The notes beneath the pieces are model-generated. The model made no database searches and was not told the DNA's origin. It was given only the letters and a program-made list of their open reading frames with translations. A DNA stretch of 52,616 nucleotides from Polycladospora coralii (GTDB lineage: Bacteria; Bacillota; Bacilli; Thermoactinomycetales; Thermoactinomycetaceae): the NCBI RefSeq assembly GCF_014773435.2, contig NZ_JACXAG020000012.1, positions 1 through 52,616 of the forward strand. The letters are read 5' to 3'. The position numbers were made by a program, and so were the translations under genes. Of this stretch, positions 25,230 through 33,978 are shown piece by piece. Numbering within the stretch: position 1 is the first letter of the stretch; each line of letters starts with the position of its first letter.

Positions 25230-25874
25230 TCATTTCACGAATAGTCCTTGTGCTAATTGAATACATGCTTTCAAATAAGAATCACGGAAAGTTGGTGGAA
25301 CATAGCCCAATGTACAGTTTTCAATCGCTTCTAATTGCACTTCGGACAGACGCGTCATGGGGTATAGCCCTTGCGCCAACGCAAACGCACTTACTAAAAA
25401 TTGTTGCAATGCATCATCAGAAGCAGTTGGAAAAAGCCCTTGTAACAACTGATAACACTTTTGTTGGACAGTCAAAAGACCTTCTTTAAACTTGGTAAGT
25501 GCCTCTACTGTTACATTTTTCTCTAGCACTGTAAACAAGATTGATAGTAAACTGAGATGGCGCTCATTCTTTATCAGTGCATCCGTCCAAACTTCCATCA
25601 CTTCCTCTAGCGCGTAAGACCTTCTGACATGAAAAGAGGCTTCTACATTTTGATACCACGAAGATAAATCGCTTACTAGTATTTCAAGTAAAATTTCTTC
25701 CTTACTTGTAAAATAAATATATAGATTGGATCGAGCAAAACCAGCCTCTTTGGCAATGGCAGCAAACGTAATCTCTTCATATGGGACTGTGTCATATAAA
25801 TGAGCTGTCGCACACATTACTTCTTCTATTCTCTTTTGCTTCTGCTCATTTGTCCTTGCTCTTGAAAATCCCAT
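25230..25874 (-). CDS. TetR family transcriptional regulator
   Basis: About 214 residues. The N-terminal TetR helix-turn-helix covers about 10-60 (KQKRIEEVMCATAHLYDTVP, ITFAAIAKEAGFARSNLYIYF, TSKEEILLEIL). The C-terminal ligand/dimer domain is all-helical and diverse (QKCYQLLQGLFPTASDDALQQF). The open frame extends to 25922, but AAGGAGTGATAAA directly precedes the ATG at 25874. It lies 179 nt downstream of a short-chain dehydrogenase gene on the same strand, so it may regulate that gene; the ligand is unknown. Confidence 0.88.
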   Translation of the reverse strand: MGFSRARTNEQKQKRIEEVMCATAHLYDTVPYEEITFAAIAKEAGFARSNLYIYFTSKEEILLEILVSDLSSWYQNVEASFHVRRSYALEEVMEVWTDALIKNERHLSLLSILFTVLEKNVTVEALTKFKEGLLTVQQKCYQLLQGLFPTASDDALQQFLVSAFALAQGLYPMTRLSEVQLEAIENCTLGYVPPTFRDSYLKACIQLAQGLFVK

Positions 25875-26053
25875 TTTATCACTCCTTACCGTCAAGCTCC
25901 TGCTTAAATAAAAATAACACATATCCTCTTCTCAGGAAATGTGCCTATGTCATCGTTTGATTCATTTATCATCTATACACACTACGATCGAATAGCTAAC
26001 TTATATCGTATCCAGTGTGTTCATTCATTTTATTTTTCAATTGTGTGCATTTT

Positions 26054-26839
26054 CTATTTTACTTCTTGCATTTGTCTCACCGTTTTCAAAAGCATACTTT
26101 TAGGGAGTAGGGGCATTGCGGCCACTTGTATACGCTGAGAAAACGGCAGTCCCGTAATCACATTTAGTTTCCCCTCTAGCATTCCATTATACCCATCTTC
26201 TGCTACTTTTCTAGAGCTGGCTGTGCTCTTCACCATATCGGTATTATTCAGATTAGCGGCACTCAGAAATTCAGTTTCTGTGGCACCAGGTAAGAGGGAT
26301 GTGACCGTTACTTTTGTATCATGTAGCTCTCCGGCTATCGCATTGCTAAATGAAGTTACAAAGGCCTTAGTAGCAAAATATACCGCTTGCAATGGACCAG
26401 GCATTAAGCTAGCAGTCGATGATACATTCATGATTTTACCCGTATTACGCTTTACAAAATCAGGTAAAAACAGTCTTGTAAGTGCTGCTAATGCAATAAT
26501 ATTTAAATGGATCATAGCTAAATCCTTTTCCCAATCTCGCTCATGAAATTTACCACGACCACCAAAGCCCGCATTATTGATCAGATAATCTACTTTTATC
26601 CCTGCTTGTTTCACTTCTTCATATACTTCCAAAGGAGCGTTTGGTAAACCTAAATCTTTCACAACCGTCATGACTTGAATCCCATATCTTTTCTCTAATG
26701 TCTCTTTCAGTTCCTTCAACTTATCCTCACGTCTAGCAACAATCACCAGGTTACCACCCTTTTCAGCATGGATATGAGCTAGATCATATCCGATCCCCGA
26801 TGATGCTCCTGTAATCAATGCAGTTTTATTTTTTGTCAT
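26054..26839 (-). CDS. Short-chain dehydrogenase/reductase (classical SDR)
   Basis: About 261 residues with all classical SDR marks. The cofactor loop is TALITGASSGIGYDLA near 8-22 and the structural motif is NNAG. The active site is Ser (VSSTASLM), Tyr and Lys in VYFATKAFV (YxxxK), followed by LLPGATETEF. An ARRE segment after beta-2 suggests NADPH preference. The start is the ATG at 26839 with AGAGGAGAG upstream; the frame extends further up without reason to use it. The substrate is unknown. A TetR gene follows on the same strand. Confidence 0.9.
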   Translation of the reverse strand: MTKNKTALITGASSGIGYDLAHIHAEKGGNLVIVARREDKLKELKETLEKRYGIQVMTVVKDLGLPNAPLEVYEEVKQAGIKVDYLINNAGFGGRGKFHERDWEKDLAMIHLNIIALAALTRLFLPDFVKRNTGKIMNVSSTASLMPGPLQAVYFATKAFVTSFSNAIAGELHDTKVTVTSLLPGATETEFLSAANLNNTDMVKSTASSRKVAEDGYNGMLEGKLNVITGLPFSQRIQVAAMPLLPKSMLLKTVRQMQEVK

Positions 26840-27116
26840 GTTTATCTCTCCTCTTTTTAACATATAAACTTTAGTAGATCGGTTTTCCTTCTTCCAGTGT
26901 AACGAGACCACGATCAACACTTTCAAAGTCGATTAATCAGAAATTCGTTTTTACATGGAATGCTTTCGTCACCCTGTTCTCTTAAAAGGTTCACAGTATG
27001 AACAAACCACATACACTTTACCAACATCAAATTAATCGACGCGTCGTTATTTAAAATAATAAATGACACCACGTCTCTTGTCAATGGTTTCACTCTCTTT
27101 TCTATTTGGACATAAA

Positions 27117-27150
27117 AAATAGATTGACCTTCGCAAAGGTCAATCTATTT
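27117..27150. terminator. Terminator downstream of the C45-like hydrolase gene
   Basis: A perfect 15-bp inverted repeat (27117-27131 with 27136-27150; core AATAGATTGACCTT) has a 4-nt loop, an A run on the left and a T-rich stretch on the right. On the minus strand it begins right at the stop codon of the hydrolase gene and is followed by T's. Confidence 0.8.
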
Positions 27151-28130
27151 TAGTTATACGACTTCCCTAACCTTGTATCCACTTGATATTTTGCTCTCTG
27201 AGGTGAACCCTCAGCTCTGTGTATTTCTAATGTATTTAAATTAGCAACAACGGAATATAATGTGCCGAACTGATGTTTTTTTAAGTTTAAGCATACATGT
27301 CCTTTTGTTTCTGACATGATTGATTTTGCAATGTCTATCGTCATATTCTGTGCATCTTCCTGCAAACGTTGATCTAAGCTGACATGTCGCTCTTTCGATT
27401 TACTCCAATTCCATTTTGGTGAAGCTGGGGTACGCGCATGATGATTTGTACAATGAATATATGGACCGTTTGGCCGATTCACAAGAAAGTGGTGAGGTGC
27501 TACCTCAACTACTGCCATTTCACCCGAAGAATCTGCCAATAAATAATTATTTCCAACAGAGCTTGGAAATTTTCGTAATACCTCGATCCCTTCTGCTACT
27601 GTACGACAATTTTCTAAGATATACTTTACAGCAAAATAGAAGTTAATTCCCTTCTGGATGCCCTCATGTGGTACAGCGGAAATCCCTACAAATAAACCAT
27701 GTGTATTGATTCCATCTACTTTACCGATGAAACAATCCGAATGTCCGATATATGGATAACGCCGATCTATATCTACGAATGCTGCTTCAGTCGTTTTTCT
27801 GAATTCATATCGCATGTCATAGTTGCGTCCAACTATCACTTCTTTACCGTTATAAGCGGCAAAGATACTACACTGCCCTGTCATCTCAAATACACCCAAA
27901 CTTAAAAGAAACGCACTCACATTTTCGACATTCGTTTGAAATCCCTCAGCAAAACCTTTTATCTCCTGGATCACATTCGGGTCAAACTTTTTTAATATAG
28001 GTAAACACTGCATACCATATGTTAATTGTTCTGTTGTTATCTGTGGAAAGCGAATTCCTTTCTGGTATAGAAGCGTTGCGTAATGCTTGCCTGCTTCATA
28101 ATAACTTCCTTTTAATCTAGGATGATACAT
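27150..28130 (-). CDS. C45-family acyltransferase/hydrolase (Ntn fold, acyl-CoA:6-APA-like)
   Basis: About 326 residues resembling the AAT/C45 autoproteolytic Ntn hydrolases. The expected self-cleavage site is GQCSIFAA near residue 98, where Cys would become the N-terminal nucleophile. It is followed by EVIVGRNYDMR, THGLFVGISAVP, NNYLLADSSGEMAVVEV and a CTNHH segment. The family includes penicillin acyltransferase and many bacterial amide hydrolases of unknown substrate. The GGAGGAG immediately upstream selects the ATG at 28130 over an earlier one at 28169. No signal peptide is seen. It stands alone between two terminators. Confidence 0.8.
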   Translation of the reverse strand: MYHPRLKGSYYEAGKHYATLLYQKGIRFPQITTEQLTYGMQCLPILKKFDPNVIQEIKGFAEGFQTNVENVSAFLLSLGVFEMTGQCSIFAAYNGKEVIVGRNYDMRYEFRKTTEAAFVDIDRRYPYIGHSDCFIGKVDGINTHGLFVGISAVPHEGIQKGINFYFAVKYILENCRTVAEGIEVLRKFPSSVGNNYLLADSSGEMAVVEVAPHHFLVNRPNGPYIHCTNHHARTPASPKWNWSKSKERHVSLDQRLQEDAQNMTIDIAKSIMSETKGHVCLNLKKHQFGTLYSVVANLNTLEIHRAEGSPQRAKYQVDTRLGKSYN

Positions 28131-28174
28131 ACAACTCCTCCTCGATCCCATATTTATCTGTTCTACCATAAAGA

Positions 28175-28203
28175 ATAGACCCTCCAGTAACTGGAGAGTC
28201 TAT
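28175..28203 (-). terminator. Terminator after the MerR-family gene
   Basis: ATAGACCCTCCAG (28175-28187) and CTGGAGAGTCTAT (28191-28203) pair with one mismatch over 13 bp around a 3-nt loop. It sits 17 nt past the MerR gene on the minus strand and before the C45-like gene. Confidence 0.7.
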
Positions 28204-28219
28204 CCCGGAATTAGTTGGT

Positions 28220-29050
28220 TCACACAGCGACACATATTTTCGTAATAAATTCTGATGGATGGCGACTCAACTCAGGCCTTATCTCTCTCCTATTATGCGA
28301 CAAAGAGAGTAGCCCTTTTTCATAAATCTCAATATATGCACCTAATGGTTTGAGATTTTGTTCACCCAGCCACTCTTTGAGACTTTGATATCCCAAATAA
28401 AGCTCTGAATAAGGGCCTTGTATCGTAAGCGATGCATAGGTTCCGCCCGCCAAAACCTGAGACTCATTTAAAGGATTCGCAATGGGTATCATTAACTCTA
28501 CATCTACCCCCTCTTTCCCTTGTTCATAGTGATGGAAAGTGGACATCAAACTGCCCAATGGATTTAATCGATATGCATAGAGTTGATGCCATAATTTTTC
28601 TACTAAACGATCCATCTGACTAAGGGCGATTGTTTCTCTCAAAGTATAAACGGGGATCTCTGTATGATTTTCTATCTTACATTTAGATAGTATGGGTTTT
28701 GGAATGGGTGACTGTTCTGCTGCAATTTTTTGTTGTATTTGCTGAATACAAAGCATTTGCCTTTGAATGTCTTCTCTTTGACGGATAAGCGCTTTCATTT
28801 GCTCATCTAGTATCTGCTCCCATCCTTTATGCGCGCGACCTTGAAGTAACTGCTTAATCGTCGCTAATGGAACCTGACACTTTCTTAACAGCATAATTTG
28901 GTTCATCACCTTAATTTCTTCATAATCATAGTAGCGATAATTTGTCTTCGGATCGATATATGCAGGTTGAAGTAATCCTATATCGCTATAATAGCGCAAT
29001 GTTTTTACTGACACTTTACATATTTTAGAAAATTGACCAATTGAGTACAT
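28220..29050 (-). CDS. MerR family regulator with GyrI-like effector domain
   Basis: About 276 residues. The N-terminal MerR winged helix-turn-helix has YSIGQFSKICKVSVKTLRYY, then GLLQPAYIDPKTNYRYYDYEE and LLRKCQVPLATIKQLL. A coiled-coil dimer helix follows (about 80-110). The C-terminal 150 residues look like a GyrI/BmrR-type ligand domain (VPVYTLRETIAL, PLGSLMSTFHHYEQ, YASLTIQGPYSELYLGYQSLKEWL). Such proteins bind hydrophobic drugs and activate efflux genes. AGGAAAGGATAATAAA before the ATG sets the start at 29050. It is divergent from the ECF sigma gene; no efflux gene is adjacent. Confidence 0.87.
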   Translation of the reverse strand: MYSIGQFSKICKVSVKTLRYYSDIGLLQPAYIDPKTNYRYYDYEEIKVMNQIMLLRKCQVPLATIKQLLQGRAHKGWEQILDEQMKALIRQREDIQRQMLCIQQIQQKIAAEQSPIPKPILSKCKIENHTEIPVYTLRETIALSQMDRLVEKLWHQLYAYRLNPLGSLMSTFHHYEQGKEGVDVELMIPIANPLNESQVLAGGTYASLTIQGPYSELYLGYQSLKEWLGEQNLKPLGAYIEIYEKGLLSLSHNRREIRPELSRHPSEFITKICVAV

Positions 29051-29162
29051 TTTATTATCCTTTCCTCGATGAATAGAAAAGCCGCCTTTTCCCTGCATCC
29101 ACATATATCGTGTATACAAATTGAATGCCTTAATCGTTGTATAAGTACAAGGAGGATAGGTA

Positions 29163-29669
29163 ATGGAAAAAGATAACGGGCTAACCTCCTATCTAATTCA
29201 ATTAGGTGAGGAAGTATTTAAGCTATTAATAGCAAAAGGGGCTCAGAGAGAAGATGCTGAAGATATCATTCAAAACACCTACTACAAAGTATACACTTTA
29301 TTGGATGATATAACGGAGCATAATATACGTCCATGGTTTTTTAGAGTTGCACTCAATGCATACATTGATCTAAAAAGAAAGAAAGAGCACCAAAACCTCT
29401 ACATATCCGAGGACATGTACGCAAAACTACGACAAACAACCAATGAGTTCGATCAGCTTATCAATAAGGATGAGATTTTTCACTTGTTAAAAGACATCAA
29501 AAAGGAATATAAGGAAATGTTCTTTCTAAAGTACTACTATGATTTTTCATATGAAGAAATTGCAAATATGTTGGACATGAAAGTAGGAAACGTAAAACAG
29601 AAGCTATATCGTGCACGAAAATATGTTTACAAAAATTCAGGAGGAAAGCAATCATGGAAGATTTACTAA
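29163..29669 (+). CDS. ECF-type RNA polymerase sigma factor
   Basis: 168 residues with the ECF two-domain layout. Region 2 (about 25-75) has EDAEDIIQNTYYKVYTLLDD and IRPWFFRVALNAYIDLKRKK. Region 4 (about 105-160) has YKEMFFLKYYYDFSYEEIANML and a KVGNVKQKLYRARKYV recognition helix. The next gene overlaps it by 16 nt and encodes a membrane protein that is probably its anti-sigma factor. GGAGGATAGGTA precedes the ATG. The inducing signal and regulon are not evident; no clear ECF -35/-10 pair was recognised upstream. Confidence 0.9.
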   Translation: MEKDNGLTSYLIQLGEEVFKLLIAKGAQREDAEDIIQNTYYKVYTLLDDITEHNIRPWFFRVALNAYIDLKRKKEHQNLYISEDMYAKLRQTTNEFDQLINKDEIFHLLKDIKKEYKEMFFLKYYYDFSYEEIANMLDMKVGNVKQKLYRARKYVYKNSGGKQSWKIY

Positions 29670-30565
29670 GAGGTGCCCTGAAAAAAGCAAAACGAAAACA
29701 TTTATTAAAAATGGTCATAACTTCTATCATCGTTGTACTTATATTGTTGCCAGTCATTTATAAAACGGGTAATTACTTTGCTGCCAAAAGTTCAAATCGC
29801 CTTCACGAACAACTTTTTTTACAACATCGTATTATGGAACCTAACATTCAGATTGATTCGCAAGTTACAAGTAACTCGTCTATGTTTGGTGGAAGCATGG
29901 TGACGAACCGCTCTAAAAATATTAATGGGTATCTTGTACAATGGAGCACGCTGACGAGTTCGTATGGTTGGGTTCGGAACCAAATTGATTTCAATGAACT
30001 TATTCCTGGATCTCACTGGTCGAATACGAAGTTTTATATGTATGATAAACAAACCAAGCAGAAAGTTGCGAGGTTTTACCATCCGTCGATCCGTAATTAC
30101 CATGATGGTGTACAAAATGAACTAAAAGCACTCGGACAAATGGAAAATCAGGTTGCGGAAGTCGCCATTTCTTTTGACAAACCTTATACCTTTCAAGAAA
30201 TACAAACAAAAATTCCTGATAATTTAAATATGGTATGGTTATATATGACATCGCCTATTGTCGATGAGAGTAAAGGTCCTGCTGGCATGCAGATCTTCGG
30301 ATTCGATTCATCTCATGCGCCTCAAGAAGCATATACAACCTTTATTGATTCCCTCAAAAAATATGATCAGCGTGCCGATCACAAAACCATCCAAGATTAC
30401 CTTAAACGGAACCAAAATAAACAGTTGAACGAAGTAAAGATTTTAGGAGTCATGCTCACCGGGCAAACCCAAAATTTTAAAGCCTTAGAAAATCAAGATT
30501 TTATCCGGGGAGCCTCTGTAGGTGTTACCGCACAAATGGTACCCTATATAAAACCAGACAAATGA
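29654..30565 (+). CDS. Anti-sigma factor (sigma factor regulator family, single-pass membrane protein)
   Basis: 303 residues: a short cytoplasmic head rich in Lys/Arg (LRGALKKAKRKHLLK), one membrane segment at about 20-40 (MVITSIIVVLILLPVIY) and a large extracellular domain. The layout matches the Sigma_reg_N / Sigma_reg_C anti-sigma family. PYTFQEIQTKIPDNLNMVWL and GASVGVTAQMVPYIKPDK are the C-terminal pieces. It overlaps the sigma gene by 16 nt, with GGAGGAAAG before its ATG, so the pair is coupled. It should hold the sigma factor at the membrane until a signal arrives. Confidence 0.82.
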   Translation: MEDLLRGALKKAKRKHLLKMVITSIIVVLILLPVIYKTGNYFAAKSSNRLHEQLFLQHRIMEPNIQIDSQVTSNSSMFGGSMVTNRSKNINGYLVQWSTLTSSYGWVRNQIDFNELIPGSHWSNTKFYMYDKQTKQKVARFYHPSIRNYHDGVQNELKALGQMENQVAEVAISFDKPYTFQEIQTKIPDNLNMVWLYMTSPIVDESKGPAGMQIFGFDSSHAPQEAYTTFIDSLKKYDQRADHKTIQDYLKRNQNKQLNEVKILGVMLTGQTQNFKALENQDFIRGASVGVTAQMVPYIKPDK

Positions 30566-30589
30566 GAAAGTAGGAGGATCTCCTACCTC

Positions 30590-30715
30590 ATCTCGCCTTC
30601 AAGGACGAACAACAATACCCATGACAGCTGAAATATCGGGGAATCCGGTGGAGCTCTACTCCACCGGATTAAAGCCCCATTTATAGAAGTGAGGGGCTGA
30701 ACCCACTTAGCGTTC
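30590..30715 (+). mobile_element. IS200/IS605-type relic: TnpB C-terminal tail and right-end hairpins
   Basis: A start-less plus-strand frame reads GRTTIPMTAEISGNPVELYS before a TAG stop. Its G-x-T...T-x-E...PVE pattern is like the C-terminal tails of IS605/IS1341 TnpB proteins. Over the same bases lie a perfect 12-bp stem (30642-30653 with 30659-30670) and a second smaller hairpin (AGCCCC / GGGGCT, about 30673-30698). About 14 nt later comes GTTCAAGG, containing the TCAA used at right-end cleavage in IS608-like elements. No tnpB body or tnpA is present. The call is by pattern only. Confidence 0.4.
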
Positions 30716-30802
30716 AAGGTTACAGAAAAAGGAGAAACATTCTTTCCCTCTCTTCAAATTGAGTTAGAAGGATTAAAACATCATCATCTGTAAATACATT
30801 CT

Positions 30803-32398
30803 TCAAAATCCTTTTATGTAAAATTCAATCTGCCTTTTTTCTTCTTCGATCAACTTTTTACCATGGTTTTTTAAAGCAAATTGAATATAATTAATCTGTT
30901 CTTTATCGGGAATACTAAAGGTTTTATTAAAAGTTGCTAGCCAATTGACTAACTGTAATTTTCCTAAATGACTTACTGACTGATCTTCTTTGCACACATA
31001 AAAAAGAATAATATATGGTAGCGAATTCCATTTGGGAAGTGAACAGAGTAAAACAGCAGCGTTATATTTCGTATGATCATACTGAGCATTTTGATATACA
31101 TGATAAATAGCTGTTTCCATATCTTGAAAAAAAGTTGATTGCAGTGACCTTGTAGCTTCTTTTGAAACTCCCCTATGTTCATGACTTAGCAAATGAATAA
31201 ATTCATTTTTATATGTATTACCGTCCAACATTCGTATTGTACGAATGGCTGCTTTAATTAAACCTACCTTGTCATCTTGTAAAAAAGGTAATACCAAATC
31301 AATGTGGTCTTTATTTGCAACTTCACCCAGACCTAGTAAAGCGCCTCGATATTTTTCGTTAGGGCCTTGATGGATAACCCTTTTATAATACGAAACAAAG
31401 TTTGTTATATTTTGTTTCTCTAATAAATATCTTGCGATCGACCTGATTGAACCATTTTTATCCAATAAAGTTTCCTCTAGAATAGGTATACTTTCTTTAA
31501 GATGGAAAGTGTTGTATTTCTGTAAAACTTCGACTCGTATTTTAGGAAACTTATCTCTACTTAGAATTGGAAAGATATCATTAAACTTTTTTATGCTTAT
31601 ATCATTAAGTATTTCTTTCATTAAAATAAATCTTAAATGAGGTTCACTTTCTTGCAGTAGATAGTTTAATAATGCCTCTTTGTTAAATGTTTTTGAATGA
31701 ATCATAATTTTATAACAAAAAAACCTAACTTTATTAAATTCAGATTTTGTTCCTTGCTCTAGGAACGCAATAGCTTCTTTTTGTGCAAGAAACTGTAAAA
31801 TCTTTTCAATAAGCACACTGTGGTCAGCACGCTTAGCGTTTCGCAACTTAAATACAATCGGTAAATTTTGTACAATTTCCTTACCATACTTTATAGAAAT
31901 TCTATTTTCAAAATTCATTCTCGCTACACGCCTAATTTCTGGGACCCAGTCATTACATCTAAAAAGAAAGAATGGTATTTCTCTCCCCGTTTCAAAATTT
32001 GCCAAAGTATGTAACGCTTTCTCTCGAAAGTACCCGTTTGGATGAAATGTACACAACCCTAAAATGGATACTCTTTCCTCTTCGTTCATACTGGTTAATA
32101 GCAAGTTTCTTGGTGACTCATTTCCCCAATCGTAACTCCAATCCATAGATGTTCTATCTCTAAAAATGGTATCTAGATTTGCCATTTGTGTGTACGTCAA
32201 ATTCATAACACATTTGTGTAGAATTTGAGCCGTTCTAACTTTTTCTTCATCTGATTTCGATAACATAAATAAAAAAGCTAGTGGGATTTTAGTCCATTGA
32301 TTATCGTTTTCTATAGAACATAGTACCTCCTCTTTATATTCCTTAGTGTATAAGTCTGCAGGATATTTTTTTGTTCGCTTAAAGAAGTCCCAGTTCAT
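30803..32398 (-). CDS. HEAT-repeat protein of unknown function
   Basis: 531 residues, all-helical, with HEAT-like helical pairs through most of its length: NGYFREKALHTLANFE, WVPEIRRVARMNF, PHLRFILMKEIL, PKIRVEVLQKY, GSIRSIARYLLEK, DKVGLIKAAIRTIRML and EHRGVSKEATRSLQS. HEAT solenoids are protein-interaction scaffolds, and bacterial ones occur in lyases, helicases and regulators. No catalytic motif, signal peptide or membrane segment was recognised. GAAGGGAACAG lies before the ATG. It follows the esterase-like lipoprotein gene by 59 nt on the same strand, possibly as one transcript. Confidence 0.75.
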   Translation of the reverse strand: MNWDFFKRTKKYPADLYTKEYKEEVLCSIENDNQWTKIPLAFLFMLSKSDEEKVRTAQILHKCVMNLTYTQMANLDTIFRDRTSMDWSYDWGNESPRNLLLTSMNEEERVSILGLCTFHPNGYFREKALHTLANFETGREIPFFLFRCNDWVPEIRRVARMNFENRISIKYGKEIVQNLPIVFKLRNAKRADHSVLIEKILQFLAQKEAIAFLEQGTKSEFNKVRFFCYKIMIHSKTFNKEALLNYLLQESEPHLRFILMKEILNDISIKKFNDIFPILSRDKFPKIRVEVLQKYNTFHLKESIPILEETLLDKNGSIRSIARYLLEKQNITNFVSYYKRVIHQGPNEKYRGALLGLGEVANKDHIDLVLPFLQDDKVGLIKAAIRTIRMLDGNTYKNEFIHLLSHEHRGVSKEATRSLQSTFFQDMETAIYHVYQNAQYDHTKYNAAVLLCSLPKWNSLPYIILFYVCKEDQSVSHLGKLQLVNWLATFNKTFSIPDKEQINYIQFALKNHGKKLIEEEKRQIEFYIKGF

Positions 32399-32457
32399 TT
32401 AATCTGTTCCCTTCGAAAATTTTAGGTATATCCGATAGTCTGCTTAAAATCATAACT

Positions 32458-33720
32458 TTAATCCATTACATCAGTTGGAGTTGCTTCTTTTAAAAGAATG
32501 ATGCCGTCATAAGCCTTATTCGGTATCATTTCAATTGTGTAAAACCTTTTTAATCGCTTTTGCCAAGAACGAAAGTCATCACCTACGTTTATCATTTTTT
32601 GTTCCGATTCTATAATACTCATCAATTCCTCTGACTCACTAGCTTTATCAAAATCAATGTAAAAGACATTTGACTCTACTTTACGAAATGCATCAACTAA
32701 TTCATTATGGTTCTCTATTTTATACTTTTCTCTTCTATTCGATCCGCGGTTTAAGGCTTGAAATTCACTATTCGTTAAGTCGGTGCCAATCGCAAAATAC
32801 TTGGACCCATATAACTCATCTAAGTAACTTCCCATCGTTTTATAACCAGCTAATGAAGCAGACGTTTTTTCGATATGCCCATTATGTCCGGAGAAGAATA
32901 CCTTATCATGATCAGCTTCAAATTCCGAAATCCATTGCAAATTATCAGTTAAATACTGGTCGCGCAGTTGTTGATAATTCCCTTCATTTAGAAATAGCTT
33001 TGTTCTTTGTTTCATAAGTTCTGCGTATTTTAAAGCAAACGCAAATGCATCCGGTGATGAATGTTTAGTATACGCTACTTCGTTTGCTTGCAGATCAAAA
33101 ATGATATCATCAAGCACCTGATCTATTTTTTTCAGCTGCTTCTCTGATAACGATCTCATTGTATCGTTTGAAGCACGTTCCAATTCAACTGCATAACTTT
33201 GTTTCACATTCTTGTTAACAACTTCATAATAGTCAAGTAAACCTTTTTTACTGTAATCATATCGTTGCATATCGTTTCCATAAAAATATATTTTCTCATC
33301 GTCACTAACCCTAGCGTTATAATCATGCATCCATTGAACGAGTTCGATCATTTGCTCCGTTTTATAAATGCTGTAATCAAGTGCGTATACAGCTTCTTTT
33401 GCAGTACCTTTTCCATGTACAATAAACTGATTAATTACTTGTCCGCCACCAAAATCCCCTTCTATTACAAACACACGGACATGTTCATTTTTAATTAATG
33501 TTTCAAATACATCTTTTTTTAACTTCTGAAGTTCTACATTACCATGCGTTGCCTCTCCCAAGCCAATTATTCTTACATCATCCGGAATATTCATTTTATT
33601 TACAGATGAAACATATTTTTCTGCTTCATCAAATACTTTACCATTATGACTGCACCCTAATAATACAATCATCAGACAAACTATCGTCCATAAGAAAGGT
33701 TTCTTTTTAGAAAAAATCAT
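32458..33720 (-). CDS. Erythromycin esterase-family lipoprotein
   Basis: 420 residues. The N-terminus (MIFSKKKPFLWTIVCLMIV, then LLGC with Cys at about 23) is a lipoprotein signal. The mature part has the EreA/EreB family blocks IIGLGEATHGNVELQKLK, VFVIEGDFGGG, the YFYGNDMQRYD segment, a VFFSGHNGHIEKT stretch with conserved His residues, and GSYLDELYGSKYFAIGTDL. True erythromycin esterases are cytosolic, and many relatives are secreted proteins of unknown substrate, so macrolide resistance should not be assumed. GGGGGATTGAAAG lies before the ATG. Confidence 0.82.
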   Translation of the reverse strand: MIFSKKKPFLWTIVCLMIVLLGCSHNGKVFDEAEKYVSSVNKMNIPDDVRIIGLGEATHGNVELQKLKKDVFETLIKNEHVRVFVIEGDFGGGQVINQFIVHGKGTAKEAVYALDYSIYKTEQMIELVQWMHDYNARVSDDEKIYFYGNDMQRYDYSKKGLLDYYEVVNKNVKQSYAVELERASNDTMRSLSEKQLKKIDQVLDDIIFDLQANEVAYTKHSSPDAFAFALKYAELMKQRTKLFLNEGNYQQLRDQYLTDNLQWISEFEADHDKVFFSGHNGHIEKTSASLAGYKTMGSYLDELYGSKYFAIGTDLTNSEFQALNRGSNRREKYKIENHNELVDAFRKVESNVFYIDFDKASESEELMSIIESEQKMINVGDDFRSWQKRLKRFYTIEMIPNKAYDGIILLKEATPTDVMD

Positions 33721-33978
33721 CTTTCAATCCCCCTACTTATCATTTTTAAAAATCGAATATTTTCTACAGGGCTTGTAGAAGCTGCCACCTAAAAAATAGC
33801 GGTATGAGCCAAAATCTAACTCAAAAGTACAAACAGGGATTCAAATAAAAATGCTTTCCAAAATTATGCGCCTTGCAATACCCAAAGACCTTCAGTTAAA
33901 TATATACCTAAGCCCAGATGAGTAACCCACACGCATTGTAATTCATGACAATAATAACATAGGAGATTTAGTATGACT

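Noticed and set aside
26840-26900. TetR operator upstream of the short-chain dehydrogenase gene
   Set aside because: No clear palindrome could be identified; autoregulation or control of the SDR remains a guess.
32670-33017. 115-codon plus-strand frame
   Set aside because: Antisense shadow of the erythromycin-esterase-family gene.
32458-33720. Calling the esterase-family lipoprotein a macrolide resistance gene
   Set aside because: It carries a lipoprotein signal and only family-level motifs; most such relatives have no shown macrolide activity.
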